Shown here one piece after another: positions 1 through 9,288 of a stretch of DNA of 64,000 bases. The stretch is from Bacillus sp. SA1-12. Its GTDB lineage: Bacteria > Bacillota > Bacilli > Bacillales > Bacillaceae. The position numbers and the translations under genes were made by a program. Where the stretch lies: NCBI RefSeq assembly GCF_000981385.1, contig NZ_LATZ01000130.1, forward strand, positions 62,001 through 126,000. The letters run 5' to 3'. The first letter of the stretch is position 1. Each line of letters begins with the position of its first letter. The notes under the pieces were generated by a model. It did not search any database and was not told where the DNA came from. It saw nothing but the letters and a program-made list of their open reading frames with translations.

Positions 1-22
1 AACCCAATCAGGGTTGTTTTTT
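1..22. terminator. hairpin at window edge downstream of prfB
   Basis: The sequence reads AACCC-aatca-GGGTT followed by GTTTTTT on the plus strand. It is a short hairpin with a T-run just past the prfB stop. For prfB the U-tract would lie outside the window, so it may end a plus-strand transcript or act both ways. Confidence 0.4.
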
Positions 23-26
23 GAGA

Positions 27-1128
27 TTATGATAATTTTGAGCGTAAGAAGGCATCGATGAATGGATCTAATTCGCCATCCATGACGGCATGAACGTTGC
101 CGATTTCTGTGTTTGTGCGGTGATCCTTTACCATAGAATATGGGTGGAATACGTAAGAACGGATTTGGCTTCCCCAGCCAATGTCCTTTTGTTCGCCGCG
201 GATTTCAGCAAGCTCGGCTTCTTGTTCTTCAATTCGTTTTTGGTATAGCTTTGCTTGTAGCATTTTCATTGCGCGTTCACGGTTTTTAATTTGGGAGCGC
301 TCTGTTTGACACGTTACCACGATATTTGTTGGGATGTGGGTAATCCGTACCGCCGAGTCAGTTGTATTAATATGCTGACCGCCGGCTCCGCTTGCACGGT
401 ACGTATCAATTTTTAAATCCTCTGTACGAATTTCAATATCGATTTCTTCGTTAAATTCCGGCATAACCTCACATGATACAAAGGATGTATGACGGCGGCC
501 AGATGAATCGAACGGTGAAATCCGGACGAGACGGTGAACGCCTTTTTCTGCTTTTAAATAACCGTAGGCATTATGGCCTTTTATAAGTAAGGTAACACTT
601 TTGATACCTGCTTCATCACCTGGCAGGTAATCAAGCGTTTCAACCTTGAAGCCTTTTTTCTCTGCCCAGCGTGTGTACATACGAAGCAGCATGGAACCCC
701 AATCTTGAGATTCTGTACCGCCTGCACCTGGATGCAGCTCCAAAATGGCATTATTTTTATCATATGGTTCACTTAATAAAAGCTGAAGCTCAAAGTCATT
801 TAACAGACCGACCAGATCCTTTAATTCAGAAACAAGCTCTTCCTGCAGGTCATCATCTTGCTCCTCTTTAACCAGGTCATAGGTTAATTGCAGGTTCTCA
901 TACGTTTCATTTAAGTTATGAAACTGATCAACCATCTCTTTCAATGCATTCGTTTCATTAATAACAGCTTGGGCTGCATTTTGGTTATCCCAGAAATCAG
1001 GGGCAGTCATTTGCCCTTCAAGCTGCTGAATGCGTGCTTCCTTAATATCGAGGTCAAAGAGACCCCCTAAAGTCCGCTAAACGTTTAGCTGTTTTTTCAA
1101 GCTCTTGTCGAATTTCTACTAATTCCAT
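27..1128 (-). CDS. prfB: peptide chain release factor 2 (programmed frameshift)
   Basis: RF2 recognises UGA and UAA stop codons on the ribosome and triggers release of the finished peptide. The start is the ATG at 1128, preceded by GAGGTGA. Zero-frame reading runs 24 codons (MELVEIRQEL...) to a TGA at 1056-1054. A +1 shift enters the long frame, giving 366 residues, the normal RF2 length. The peptidyl-hydrolase GGQ is visible in SGAGGQHINTTDSAVR, and the C-terminal HPYSMVKDHRT motif is typical. It follows secA on the same strand, as in B. subtilis. The in-frame TGA is the conserved autoregulatory device and not damage: low RF2 favours the shift and raises RF2. Confidence 0.97.
1053..1068 (-). 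promoter_or_regulatory. prfB: RF2 +1 programmed frameshift site
   Basis: Read on the minus strand the site is AGGGGG-TCT-CTT-TGA-C. The AGGGGG is the internal Shine-Dalgarno-like stimulator three bases before the slippery CUU, and UGA-C is the weak stop context. This matches the E. coli prfB site apart from the middle codon. Confidence 0.95.
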
Positions 1129-1206
1129 TTACGTCACCTCAAAAAATAAGTTATGTTGGTTAGCCAGATTCCGTTCATTTAGAAGTCTGGCTCTATTCGC
1201 AAACAA

Positions 1207-1231
1207 GAGAGAGGCGGTGGTCACCTCTCTC
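1207..1231. terminator. inverted repeat between secA and prfB
   Basis: GAGAGAGG and CCTCTCTC form an 8-bp stem with a 9-base loop, followed on the plus strand by ATTTTTC. The T-run is on the plus-strand side, so for the minus-strand secA transcript it would be at most a weak terminator. A second inverted repeat (AGCCAGA/TCTGGCT, 1162-1192) lies just beyond it. Confidence 0.4.
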
Positions 1232-1263
1232 ATTTTTCATATCTATTTGCTTTTCATTACGGT

Positions 1264-3774
1264 TTATTGGCCGCAGCAGTTTTTATATTTTTTGCCGCTG
1301 CCGCAGATGCATGGCTCATTTCGGCCGATCTCTACAACCTTGCGGGCCGGCTTTTTCTTAGGCGCTTCATCGCCTTCTTTTGGATGGACGGCTGTTTGGC
1401 CTTTTGCCACCTCTTCACGCTCAAGGTTATTGCGGATTTGCGCCTTCATGATATATTTCGCTACATCTTCCTCAATGGCAGAAATCATGCTTTCAAACAT
1501 CGCAAAGCCTTCCATTTGATATTCACGCAACGGATCATTTTGTCCGTATGCACGTAGATGAATGCCTTGGCGAAGCTGATCCATCGCATCGATGTGATCC
1601 ATCCATTTTGAATCAACCGCACGAAGAAGAATAACTTTTTCAAACTCGCGCATTTGCTCTTGGCCAAAGTCTTCTTCTTTTTGATCATAATAGTCTTTGG
1701 CTTTTTTGGTGATCATCTCGATGATTTCTTCAGGGTCTTGGCCGCGAAGGTCATTTAACTCAAGATCGCCTTCTTGAAGAATATTAGCATTCATATAATC
1801 TATAAGACCTTCTAAGTTCCAGGCTTCCTCATCCTCTTCCCGCGGCGTATAAGAAGCTACGGTACGCTCAATTGTTGAAACGAGCATTTTTTCCACAATA
1901 TCGCGTAGATTTTCAGAATCAAGAACCTCAAATCGCTGCTTATAAATGACTTCACGCTGCTGACGTAAGACATCGTCATATTGGAGAAGCTGTTTACGAG
2001 CATCGAAGTTGTTACCCTCAACACGTTTTTGGGCAGATTCAACAGCACGTGAGACGATTTTACTTTGAATTGGCTGGGTATCATCCATACCAAGACGATC
2101 CATCATATTCATCATATTTTCTGAACCAAAGCGGCGCATCAACTCATCTTCCATAGAAAGATAGAATTGCGTCACACCAGGATCTCCTTGACGTCCAGAA
2201 CGTCCGCGGAGCTGGTTGTCAATCCGGCGTGATTCATGACGCTCTGTTCCGATTACAGCAAGACCGCCTTTTTCACGCACACCATCGCCAAGCTTAATAT
2301 CCGTACCACGGCCTGCCATATTGGTCGCAATGGTTACCGCTCCAAGCTGACCTGCATTTTCGATGATCTCCGCTTCCTTCTCATGGTTTTTCGCATTCAA
2401 AACATGATGCGGTACACCTTTTTTCTTAAGAAGCTGGGAAATTAATTCAGACGTTTCAACAGCAACCGTACCAACTAAAACCGGCTGGCCAAGGTCATAA
2501 CGCTGCTTAACATCCTCAACAACCGCACGGAATTTCCCTTCCATAGAACGGTAAACTAAATCAGGTCGGTCATCACGAGTTACCGGCTTGTTCGTCGGAA
2601 TTGCAACAACCTGCATGTTGTAAATATTACGGAACTCTTCTTCCTCTGTTTTCGCAGTACCGGTCATACCGGCAAGCTTTTTATACATCCGGAAGTAGTT
2701 TTGGAACGTAATCGTCGCAAGTGTCATACTCTCGTTTTGGATTTCAAGACCCTCTTTTGCTTCAATTGCTTGGTGGAGGCCATCACTGTAGCGGCGTCCC
2801 TTCATCAAACGGCCGGTAAAGGAGTCAACGATGACAACCTGCTCTTCTTCCACAACATAGTCCACATCTCGCTGCATGACGAAGTGGGCTTTTAATGCTT
2901 GGTTGATATGATGATTTAACGCAACATGTGAAATATCAAATAGATTATCAATACCAAATGCCTTTTCAGCCTTTGTAATTCCGTCCTCTGTCAGTTGAAC
3001 GGCCTTTGTTTTCACATCGTACGTATAGTCCTCTTCTTGCTTTAATTGACGAACAAATCCATTTGCTTGAAGATAAAGCTTTGTGGATTTTGCAGCTTGT
3101 CCTGATATAATAAGCGGTGTTCTCGCTTCATCGACTAAGATCGAGTCAACCTCATCAATGATGGCAAAGTTGAGCGGACGCTGTACCATTTGTTCACGGT
3201 AAAGCACCATATTGTCACGCAGGTAGTCGAAGCCAAGCTCATTATTTGTTGAGTAGGTGACATCTGCGGCATATGCTTCACGTTTTTCATCTTTGTTTAA
3301 AGAGTTTAAGTTTAGACCAACTGTAAGGCCGAGAAATTCAAAAATTTGTCCCATTTCATGGGCGTCACGGCCTGCTAGGTATTCGTTGACCGTGACAACG
3401 TGCACACCTTCGCCGGAAAGCGCGTTTAAATAAACAGGCATAGTGGAAGTTAATGTTTTCCCTTCCCCTGTTTTCATCTCTGATATATTTCCTTCATGAA
3501 GGGAAATACCCCCCATAAGCTGAACCTTGTAAGGATATAAACCTAACACGCGCTTCGCTGCCTCACGTACAACAGCAAAAGCCTCTATTAATAGATCATC
3601 AAGCTTTTCGCCTTTCGCTAAACGACCTTTAAATTCTTCTGTTTTTGCTCTAAGCTCTTCATCTGATAAGCTGCCAATCTTGCCGCTTAAGGCATCAATC
3701 TGATCGGCCATCTTTTCATAACGATTTAACGCTCGTTTGTTAAAATCAAACACCTTATTTAAAATTCCAAGCAT
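1264..3774 (-). CDS. secA: preprotein translocase ATPase SecA
   Basis: SecA is the cytoplasmic motor that pushes unfolded secretory proteins through SecYEG using ATP. At 836 residues the length is normal for Firmicute SecA1. Visible motifs are the Walker A region MKTGEGKT (about residue 100), DEVDSILVDEARTPLIISG for Walker B, TNMAGRGTDIKLG, and QLRGRSGRQGDPG (motif VI). The tail CICGSGKKYKNCCG is the zinc-binding SecB/ribosome-contact motif. The start ATG has GAGGAG eight bases upstream. No lesions are seen over 2.5 kb. Confidence 0.98.
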   Translation of the reverse strand: MLGILNKVFDFNKRALNRYEKMADQIDALSGKIGSLSDEELRAKTEEFKGRLAKGEKLDDLLIEAFAVVREAAKRVLGLYPYKVQLMGGISLHEGNISEMKTGEGKTLTSTMPVYLNALSGEGVHVVTVNEYLAGRDAHEMGQIFEFLGLTVGLNLNSLNKDEKREAYAADVTYSTNNELGFDYLRDNMVLYREQMVQRPLNFAIIDEVDSILVDEARTPLIISGQAAKSTKLYLQANGFVRQLKQEEDYTYDVKTKAVQLTEDGITKAEKAFGIDNLFDISHVALNHHINQALKAHFVMQRDVDYVVEEEQVVIVDSFTGRLMKGRRYSDGLHQAIEAKEGLEIQNESMTLATITFQNYFRMYKKLAGMTGTAKTEEEEFRNIYNMQVVAIPTNKPVTRDDRPDLVYRSMEGKFRAVVEDVKQRYDLGQPVLVGTVAVETSELISQLLKKKGVPHHVLNAKNHEKEAEIIENAGQLGAVTIATNMAGRGTDIKLGDGVREKGGLAVIGTERHESRRIDNQLRGRSGRQGDPGVTQFYLSMEDELMRRFGSENMMNMMDRLGMDDTQPIQSKIVSRAVESAQKRVEGNNFDARKQLLQYDDVLRQQREVIYKQRFEVLDSENLRDIVEKMLVSTIERTVASYTPREEDEEAWNLEGLIDYMNANILQEGDLELNDLRGQDPEEIIEMITKKAKDYYDQKEEDFGQEQMREFEKVILLRAVDSKWMDHIDAMDQLRQGIHLRAYGQNDPLREYQMEGFAMFESMISAIEEDVAKYIMKAQIRNNLEREEVAKGQTAVHPKEGDEAPKKKPARKVVEIGRNEPCICGSGKKYKNCCGQ

Positions 3775-3841
3775 TCATAACGCTCCTCTGTGTGTAGAGT
3801 GAATAATTAATTACCTACGTTGATTAAAAAGACTCCTCTTT

Positions 3842-3870
3842 ATTTTAGCACTATTTGTGGGGAGGTACAA
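3842..3870 (-). promoter_or_regulatory. secA: probable sigma-A promoter of secA
   Basis: On the minus strand TTGTAC (3870-3865) and TAAAAT (3847-3842) are separated by 17 bases. The start of secA lies about 70 bases downstream. No other promoter in the 165-base gap looks better. Confidence 0.6.
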
Positions 3871-3896
3871 CAACGGCAAGTGTATATGGGTATGTT

Positions 3897-3908
3897 GGGG
3901 ACTGTCCC
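3897..3908. repeat. GGGGACTGTCCC palindrome, copy 1
   Basis: The dodecamer GGGGACTGTCCC lies between secA and rbsK. The identical string recurs at 3966-3977 and the core GGACTGTCC recurs at 63014-63024. Short palindromes of this type are dispersed in Bacillaceae genomes; I do not know a function. Confidence 0.6.
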
Positions 3909-3939
3909 TCTTTTGTTCGACCTTTGAGATGATTGCTGT

Positions 3940-4860
3940 TTAACTTCCATTGATCGGACTTGCGTGGGGACTGTCCCGCAAAAAAGACTTCACTTCTTCT
4001 AATGTCGGCATACCTGCTTGTGCGCCGAGCTTAGTTACGGAGAGAGCAGCTGCGGCATTGGCATATTGACAGGCTTCTTTGAGGGGTGCGCCTTTGCTTA
4101 TAAAAACAGCTAATGCTCCGTTGAAGCAGTCGCCGGCACCTGTTGAGTCAACTGCACTCACTTTATATCCATGGATTTGCTCCTCCACCCCATGATAGAG
4201 CTGGACGCCTTTTGAACCCTTTGTGACAATGCATTTTTGCTTGAGTTCTTTTACCTCTTTATCCGATAAATCTTTTGCTGATAAAAGCAGCTCTTCTTCA
4301 TGTTCATTAGGCGTTATGTAGTCTGCTTGTAAGACAAGGCTCTTCGGCAGTTGTTGAATCGGCGCTGGATTTAAAATCACGGGTACATGATGTTTTTTCG
4401 CTATTGTAACAGCCTCCATGACTGATGATAATGGTATTTCAAGCTGGAGGAGGATGATATCACTTTGGGCAATCAGATCTTCAAACCGGCTAACGAACTC
4501 AGGCGTAACTTCAGAGTTTGCACCAGAAACAACGATAATGCTGTTATCCCCTTCTGATAATGTGATGGAAGCAATACCTGTTGAGGTGTCAGGGATCGTT
4601 TGGATATGTTCAATATTGATTCCTTGGTTTGATAGATGTTGCTTTAATTCTTTTCCAAAGGAGTCCTCCCCAACACATCCAAGCATGGTCACCTCAGCGC
4701 CTAGTCTTGCTGCGGCTACTGCTTGGTTTGCGCCTTTTCCACCCGGAATGGTGAAGAAGGCTTCTCCCAGCACGGTCTCCCCGACCTTAGGAATCGTATC
4801 TGTTCTTGTAACTAGATCCATATTGATGCTGCCGATAACAGTAATCTTTGGTTTTTCCAT
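3940..4860 (-). CDS. rbsK: ribokinase (PfkB family)
   Basis: Ribokinase phosphorylates D-ribose at O5 for entry into the pentose phosphate pathway. The 306-residue protein has the N-terminal signature IGSINMDLVTR, the glycine-rich sugar-binding stretch PGGKGANQAVAAARLG (about residue 40) and the ATP/anion-hole motif DSTGAGDCFNGA with the catalytic Asp (about residue 240). It is not linked to rbsR or a ribose ABC transporter here, which is unusual. The last residues (RDSPHASPINGS) are encoded by a GGGGACTGTCCC repeat copy at 3966-3977, so the native C-terminus was probably replaced by repeat-derived sequence. The active site lies well upstream of this. Confidence 0.9.
   Translation of the reverse strand: MEKPKITVIGSINMDLVTRTDTIPKVGETVLGEAFFTIPGGKGANQAVAAARLGAEVTMLGCVGEDSFGKELKQHLSNQGINIEHIQTIPDTSTGIASITLSEGDNSIIVVSGANSEVTPEFVSRFEDLIAQSDIILLQLEIPLSSVMEAVTIAKKHHVPVILNPAPIQQLPKSLVLQADYITPNEHEEELLLSAKDLSDKEVKELKQKCIVTKGSKGVQLYHGVEEQIHGYKVSAVDSTGAGDCFNGALAVFISKGAPLKEACQYANAAAALSVTKLGAQAGMPTLEEVKSFLRDSPHASPINGS
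3966..3977. repeat. GGGGACTGTCCC palindrome, copy 2, inside rbsK
   Basis: This copy is identical to that at 3897-3908 but sits within the last 12 codons of rbsK, where it encodes part of the tail RDSPHA. It shows that the element can invade the end of a reading frame without breaking it. Confidence 0.6.
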
Positions 4861-4882
4861 CTTTTCTCCTTTCTAAACGAAG

Positions 4883-4915
4883 AACAGCGCCCATTAGGCG
4901 CTGTTACTTTTTAAA
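4883..4915. terminator. hairpin between hpf and rbsK
   Basis: AACAGCGCC-cattaGGCGCTGTT forms a 9-bp stem with a short loop, followed on the plus strand by ACTTTTT. The minus-strand side has only TTCTTCGTTT. It overlaps the end of hpf and probably limits read-through into rbsK. Confidence 0.55.
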
Positions 4916-5471
4916 CATAAGGCTCAATTAAGCCGTATTTCCCGTCTTTTCGTTTATATACGACATTTGTTTTATTTGTTTTTGAATCTGTATAGACGAA
5001 GAAGTTATGTCCAAGCATGTCCATTTGAAGAATTGCTTCCTCACTGTCCATCGGCTTTAAGTTAAAACGCTTTGTCCGGACAACCTCTTGCGGCTCTTCC
5101 AAGTCTAATACAGCTGCACTTTCTTCTTCTGATTGGCTATTGCTGAACACAAACTTTGGAGCACCCTGCTCACGAAGCTTGCGGTTAACTTTCGTTTTAT
5201 GCTTACGGATTTGACGTTCTAATTTATTTACAACAAGATCAATCGCTGCGTACATATCCTCATTGTGCTCCTCTGCACGTAGCACAAGATCTGTCATAGG
5301 AATCGTTACCTCTATTTTAGACTCTTGGTCATTATAATATTTCAGATTGACATTCACATTTGCGTCAACTGAATCTTCAAAGTATTTCTCAAGCTTACCA
5401 ATTTTCTTTTCTGCATACTCTCGTAATGCTGGAGTTATTTCAATGTTTTCCCCTCTGACGTTATATCTCAT
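4911..5471 (-). CDS. hpf: ribosome hibernation promoting factor (long form)
   Basis: Long HPF binds the 30S subunit and pairs 70S ribosomes into inactive 100S dimers in stress and stationary phase. The 186 residues have the N-terminal S30AE domain (MRYNVRGENIEITPALREYAEKKI, residues 1 to about 100), a linker, and the C-terminal dimerisation domain with VVRTKRFNLKPMDSEEAI and the ending YKRKDGKYGLIEP. AGGAGGAG precedes the ATG. It corresponds to B. subtilis yvyD, and a SigB-type promoter lies 47 bases upstream. Confidence 0.96.
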   Translation of the reverse strand: MRYNVRGENIEITPALREYAEKKIGKLEKYFEDSVDANVNVNLKYYNDQESKIEVTIPMTDLVLRAEEHNEDMYAAIDLVVNKLERQIRKHKTKVNRKLREQGAPKFVFSNSQSEEESAAVLDLEEPQEVVRTKRFNLKPMDSEEAILQMDMLGHNFFVYTDSKTNKTNVVYKRKDGKYGLIEPYV

Positions 5472-5517
5472 GATTGAACTCCTCCTTTATGATAAAGCTA
5501 TGTATACTTAATTCTAT

Positions 5518-5544
5518 ATTCCCTTGCGTGTCTCCTGCTTAAAC
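5518..5544 (-). promoter_or_regulatory. hpf: SigB-type general stress promoter of hpf
   Basis: On the minus strand GTTTAA (5544-5539) and GGGAAT (5523-5518) are separated by 15 bases, close to the SigB consensus GTTTAA-N13/15-GGGTAT. The B. subtilis orthologue yvyD is known to be SigB-controlled, so the call is doubly supported. It also implies that the organism has sigB. Confidence 0.75.
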
Positions 5545-5647
5545 GTAAAATTTTCATAAATTTTTTGTGAAAATTGTTGAGAATTGTTTTATTTTTGTAA
5601 ATACAGGATTAAGTGTAATAATATATGCGCTTACATAGAGAGATATG

Positions 5648-5679
5648 AAAAAACCCGCTGGGAATCAGCGGGTTTTTTC
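5648..5679. terminator. bidirectional terminator at end of the fli operon
   Basis: AAAAAACCCGCTG-ggaat-CAGCGGGTTTTTT is a strong symmetric Rho-independent terminator. The stop codon of the upstream minus-strand gene (TGA, 5667-5665) lies inside the loop and stem, so translation ends within the hairpin. Confidence 0.9.
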
Positions 5680-6063
5680 ATGAGTAATATATGGCTGCAG
5701 CTTGGCTTGAACCATTTCCTTCCAAGCTAAAAAGGCAGGAAACAGTTGGTTTTTTACAAATTCATAATGTTGTTCAATCGTTGTAAAGATAGCTGGTTCC
5801 CCTTCTAACGTTAAAATCACCTGATCGAACTTCCGGATTTCCCCGACCATTCCGGTTTCTTCTTCTAAAAAAGCACATAATGTCAGATGCGAGGAGTCGA
5901 TATGATAAAAGGCGGATAAAATATCTTTGAATAGATTTTCACCTTCTGTTAACTCCAAATTAGAAAAGCTTTCAATCACATATTCAAAGCCTTCTTCAAT
6001 TGTATTTAACAGATGGTAATAAAAGTGAAGCATTTCATATTGATCGTTTGTTAAGGATACCAT
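5665..6063 (-). CDS. unknown 132-residue protein at the end of the fliD-fliS-fliT operon
   Basis: I do not recognise the family. The product is acidic and probably all-helical, with no signal peptide or membrane segment. It has the look of a helical-bundle chaperone-like protein. The start is taken as the ATG at 6063: AGGTGA overlaps the fliT stop codon and sits five bases before it, which indicates translational coupling. A GTG at 6072 is an alternative start that would bury the ribosome site. The frame is intact, unlike fliT just upstream. Position suggests a flagellar-operon accessory role, but this is inference only. Confidence 0.75.
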   Translation of the reverse strand: MVSLTNDQYEMLHFYYHLLNTIEEGFEYVIESFSNLELTEGENLFKDILSAFYHIDSSHLTLCAFLEEETGMVGEIRKFDQVILTLEGEPAIFTTIEQHYEFVKNQLFPAFLAWKEMVQAKLQPYITHEKTR

Positions 6064-6072
6064 GGTTTTCAC

Positions 6073-6424
6073 CTATTTTCGCTTATCATAAAACATGCCA
6101 TCTGATGTGGAGATATTTTGATATGGATTGACATATTGCTGTTTAGATGATTTCGCTCTTTTTAATTGCATCATGTCCAGTTGAATTTGCTGTTTAAGCT
6201 CGGCAAATTTCGTATGAATCACATCACTCCAGGCTACGATTTGATCGAAATCTCGCTTATCGTTTGCTGTAAAAGGAGGTTGAACCCCTTTCAGGAGCTC
6301 CTCACGATGATCGAGCATGGATGTAATGCGTAGAATCACTTCCTCTCTCTTCTTTTACGACTGGCTGAGAGATGAGTTCAAAAAGCTTTTCGGTTATGCC
6401 GTAAACCTTTTTTAAGGAGCTCAC
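6073..6424 (-). pseudogene. fliT: FliT flagellar chaperone, frameshifted
   Basis: FliT is the export chaperone of the filament cap protein FliD. The gene starts at GTG 6424, overlapping the fliS stop by four bases (GTGA). It reads SSLKKVYGITEKLFELISQPVVKEER and then breaks near 6335-6345 in a GA-dinucleotide run. The remainder continues in another frame as EEVILRITSMLDHREELLKG to the family-typical ending NPYQ...DGMFYDKRK. Restoring two bases (one GA) would rejoin the frames into a protein of about 116 residues. Either a real two-base loss by slippage or, less likely, a sequencing error. Confidence 0.8.
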
Positions 6425-6825
6425 TTCGCCTGCCCGCCTTGAGTATGCTGCTGTGCACGAGTTAGTTGAATAACTTGCTTCCACGTATCGCGGAATTCCA
6501 CAACAAGCCCTTCAACCTCTTGGAGGATGGACAGATCATTCTTCACATTCGCTTCTGTTAAACGGTAATTGATGTAATCATACATCACCTGCATATTTTT
6601 AGAGATTTCAAGATCCATATTTAACGTGACCATCAGTTCTGTAATAATTTTTTGTGCTTTTTGAATGTTTATGTTTTTCACTTCAATTTGTTTATGTTCA
6701 ATCGCTTGACCAGCAATCTTAATAAACTTCAAACAGCCATTATAAAGCATCAAAGTGACTTCACCAGGTGATGCGGTTATAACGGCATTTTGCTGATAAG
6801 CTGCATATGGATTATTCATTGCCAT
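6421..6825 (-). CDS. fliS: flagellar export chaperone FliS
   Basis: FliS binds the C-terminus of flagellin in the cytoplasm and keeps it monomeric until export. The 134 residues begin MAMNNPYAAYQQNAV and contain the family features SPGEVTLMLYNGCLKFIK (about 18-35) and helices with NIQKAQKIITELMVTLNMD. The start is set by GGGAGTG nine bases before the ATG at 6825; a longer upstream frame lacks such a site. This is the only intact core flagellar gene in the cluster. Its client, flagellin, is reduced to 16 codons here. Confidence 0.92.
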   Translation of the reverse strand: MAMNNPYAAYQQNAVITASPGEVTLMLYNGCLKFIKIAGQAIEHKQIEVKNINIQKAQKIITELMVTLNMDLEISKNMQVMYDYINYRLTEANVKNDLSILQEVEGLVVEFRDTWKQVIQLTRAQQHTQGGQAK

Positions 6826-6842
6826 AATTGACACTCCCTTTC

Positions 6843-8865
6843 CTACATTGAGAATTGCTGCATGAGATAGGACATTTGTGAGTTTGATTGCTGAATCGCC
6901 TTTTCCATTGCGGTGAATTGACGCCAATAGCGGTCTTCGATTTGGGTAAGACGGTCTTCGAAACGGTCGATTTGGTCTTCGATTCTATTTAATTTTCTAC
7001 CAAATGAAAAGGTGTTATTTGTTGAGTTAGAATTCCCAGCCTTTGTCTTAATGTTATCCATGGTATTTTGTCAGGCTATCGTAAAGGCGATTTAGAATGC
7101 CCTGCTCATTGCTTGATGATCCATTGCTCGTAAATAATTTTTCAACTGCTTCAGGATTTGATTCTATCGCTTTTCTGACCTCATCCTCATTAATGACAAG
7201 CTTACCTCCTTCAAGGTAATCCGATGTTGTTGTTATCCCGATACTCGATAGTTGTTTATAATTTGAATCGATTTCAGCACCACTCACAGGTGAAAAAAAA
7301 TCTGTACGTATTTTTGAAAGAAGACTAGAAAGCATTGGAGCCGCTTTTCGCCATCTCTTCCCATTTCTCCTGTTGCTTTTCAGATAGCTCTTCGCGTTCC
7401 GTATCTGTTAATGGAAGATAACCCTTATATTTTTCTTCATTTACCTTTGATTGAATTTTTTCGATTAATTCATTATAGGAATTAATAAATCTTGTAATAT
7501 TCTCAACGACTTTAATTTGTATCATTTGCAATGTTAATTGAGATAATAGGTTCAGTATCAAGTAACTTGTCTTTTAAGGTAAAGGTTACTCCATTCATTT
7601 CAAATGTGTTTGATGTCCGTTCCGTATTCAAGCCATTTACTGTAAAAACAGCGTTTGCTCCTCCTGTTTCTACTCCACTTCCAAAACGAAGGACATTGTT
7701 AAGGAAACCAGCTGTGGTGATCATTTCGTTTCCACTTTCATTAAAATTCCCTGTTTCTTTTCGGGTTAATGTTACTTGGTCTGTAAAAGAGTCATAATAA
7801 GTTGATAAACCGACAGTTGAAGAATTAATCTTACTTAAAACAGAATTAAGAGATTCCGAGCCTTGGATAAGGATACGCTCAGTAACCTGTCCGTTTGATG
7901 TATATTAGCCGATATCAAAGCCAAAATACATTTGTTCATATGCTACTTTTACTTCAGTATCCTTTGTCAGCAGGTTAGCAAAGGTAATTTTCCCGCTTTC
8001 ATCTATATGTTGCAAAAACTGAGTTATCAGCAGCTAAAAGTTCATTTTTATTAACACCATTATTTCGATATTCGACACCATTAATAGTAACGACAATCTC
8101 ATCTTGTAAAGATACCGGGCTTTTGGTTAATTGTATTTCTTTAAAATATGCAGTTGGCTTGAACGATTCAATTCTTTTGGTTGCCGCAAAATCAACTTTA
8201 ATCGAACTGCCTTGTTTTACATCCTCAGCAAACGTCAGATTGCCATCCTTATCAACCAAAACCTCACCTGTTTGAAGAGTTGCTGCAGGATCCGTGATTA
8301 TTTTATAGGATTTTCCATCGAATTTAACAGAAGTATGGATAGCAATTTCTTGAAGCTCCACTCCTGCTGATAGCGTAAGCTCGAACGTCTTGCCAGCTGC
8401 TTCTGAGGTAATTGTTTGGCTTTCGACACTGCCTGAAGTCCAACCAAAGTTTGCATTGGCAAAATTGTCTTTCATACTGTAAAGACTAGCAGCAGCATCA
8501 ATTTTTGAACCAGCCTTGAAAATTTCCCCAGCATTCACTTTTGTTGCAGCTGTTGCTAATTGATCAATTTTTGTTATTGTAAAGGACGAAAGATCAGCTG
8601 CACTATTTGCAACAGCGGTTACCTTACTTTCGTTAGATGAAGTAACGGTACGCACTCGAAAGGTTGATAATAATTTCATATCAAAGGTTTGGTTACGAAA
8701 ATTTAACAGAAGGGTATTCATTTCTCTGAAAGCATCACGGTGCCATTCAATCGTTTGTTTATTCTGATTTAATTTATCTAGTGGGATTCGCTCTGCCTTC
8801 ATTAAATCACTGACAATCGTGTCAATGTCCATGCCACTGGCTAAACCGCCGATTCGAATTGCCAT
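6843..8865 (-). pseudogene. fliD: FliD (filament cap) in at least five pieces
   Basis: FliD caps the growing filament and folds flagellin subunits. The gene starts at ATG 8865 (AGGAGG upstream) with the classical MAIRIGGLASGMDIDTIV. The frame shifts near 8020, meets an in-frame TAA at 7907-7905 (FGFDIG-stop-YTSNGQ), then shifts again near 7525 (ISINIANDT to IQIKVVENITRFINSYNELI), 7330 (EMAKSG to SLLSKIRTDFF) and 7060 (DSLTK to the C-terminal coiled coil). The C-terminal piece KLNRIEDQIDRFEDRL...YLMQQFSM is typical. Together the pieces span about 670 codons, long for FliD. With four frameshifts and a stop it cannot make a functional protein. Confidence 0.92.
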
Positions 8866-8894
8866 ATTTGCAAGCACCTCCTATATTTTTTTAT

Positions 8895-9288
8895 CTACAA
8901 ATAATCCGATAAAGCAAGACTTCCATCAGAGGGGGTTTTACTGCCCGTTAAGATTGGGATAAACTCTGTCATTGCTGCATAGACATCCAGGAGCTTTTTT
9001 AAGGAATCTCGCGAACCACCTCTTTAGTCTGATCATCTACAACATGGCATAGTATTCATTTAATTTTTCATGTAACACGAATTGAGTATGGGTCCGTGAA
9101 GAATCGATAAAATCGTTTAAGCTTTTAACAGCCTTTTTCAATTCTTCTTTAGACGGCTGATTTGATGCTTGTTGATTTTCAAATAAACGTTTGTTTAAGA
9201 TCTCTATTGAGCCATTTTTATTGGTATTGTCAGTACGGTGAAGTGTGGACTGCTGTAAAGAGAGGTTTTCAACAGTTATAGGTAACAC
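8895..9288 (-). pseudogene. flaG: FlaG family flagellar protein, degenerate
   Basis: FlaG proteins affect filament length. The N-terminal frame reads PITVENLSLQQ...LKKAVKSLNDFID...TQFVLHEKLNEYYAM. Near 9045 it shifts to VVDDQTKEVVREIP, and near 9010 to KKLLDVYAAMTEFIPIL, which is the family core in three frames. The codon where ATG is expected, eight bases after AGGAG, is ATA (9279-9277), so the start may also be lost. Orthologous to B. subtilis yvyC, between hag and fliD. Confidence 0.85.

Noticed and set aside
581..871. Additional genes in other frames inside prfB and secA
   Set aside because: They lie wholly within highly conserved genes and have no ribosome sites.
1054..1056. prfB as a broken gene because of an early TGA
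   Set aside because: The AGGGGG-TCT-CTT-TGA-C context is the conserved RF2 programmed frameshift.
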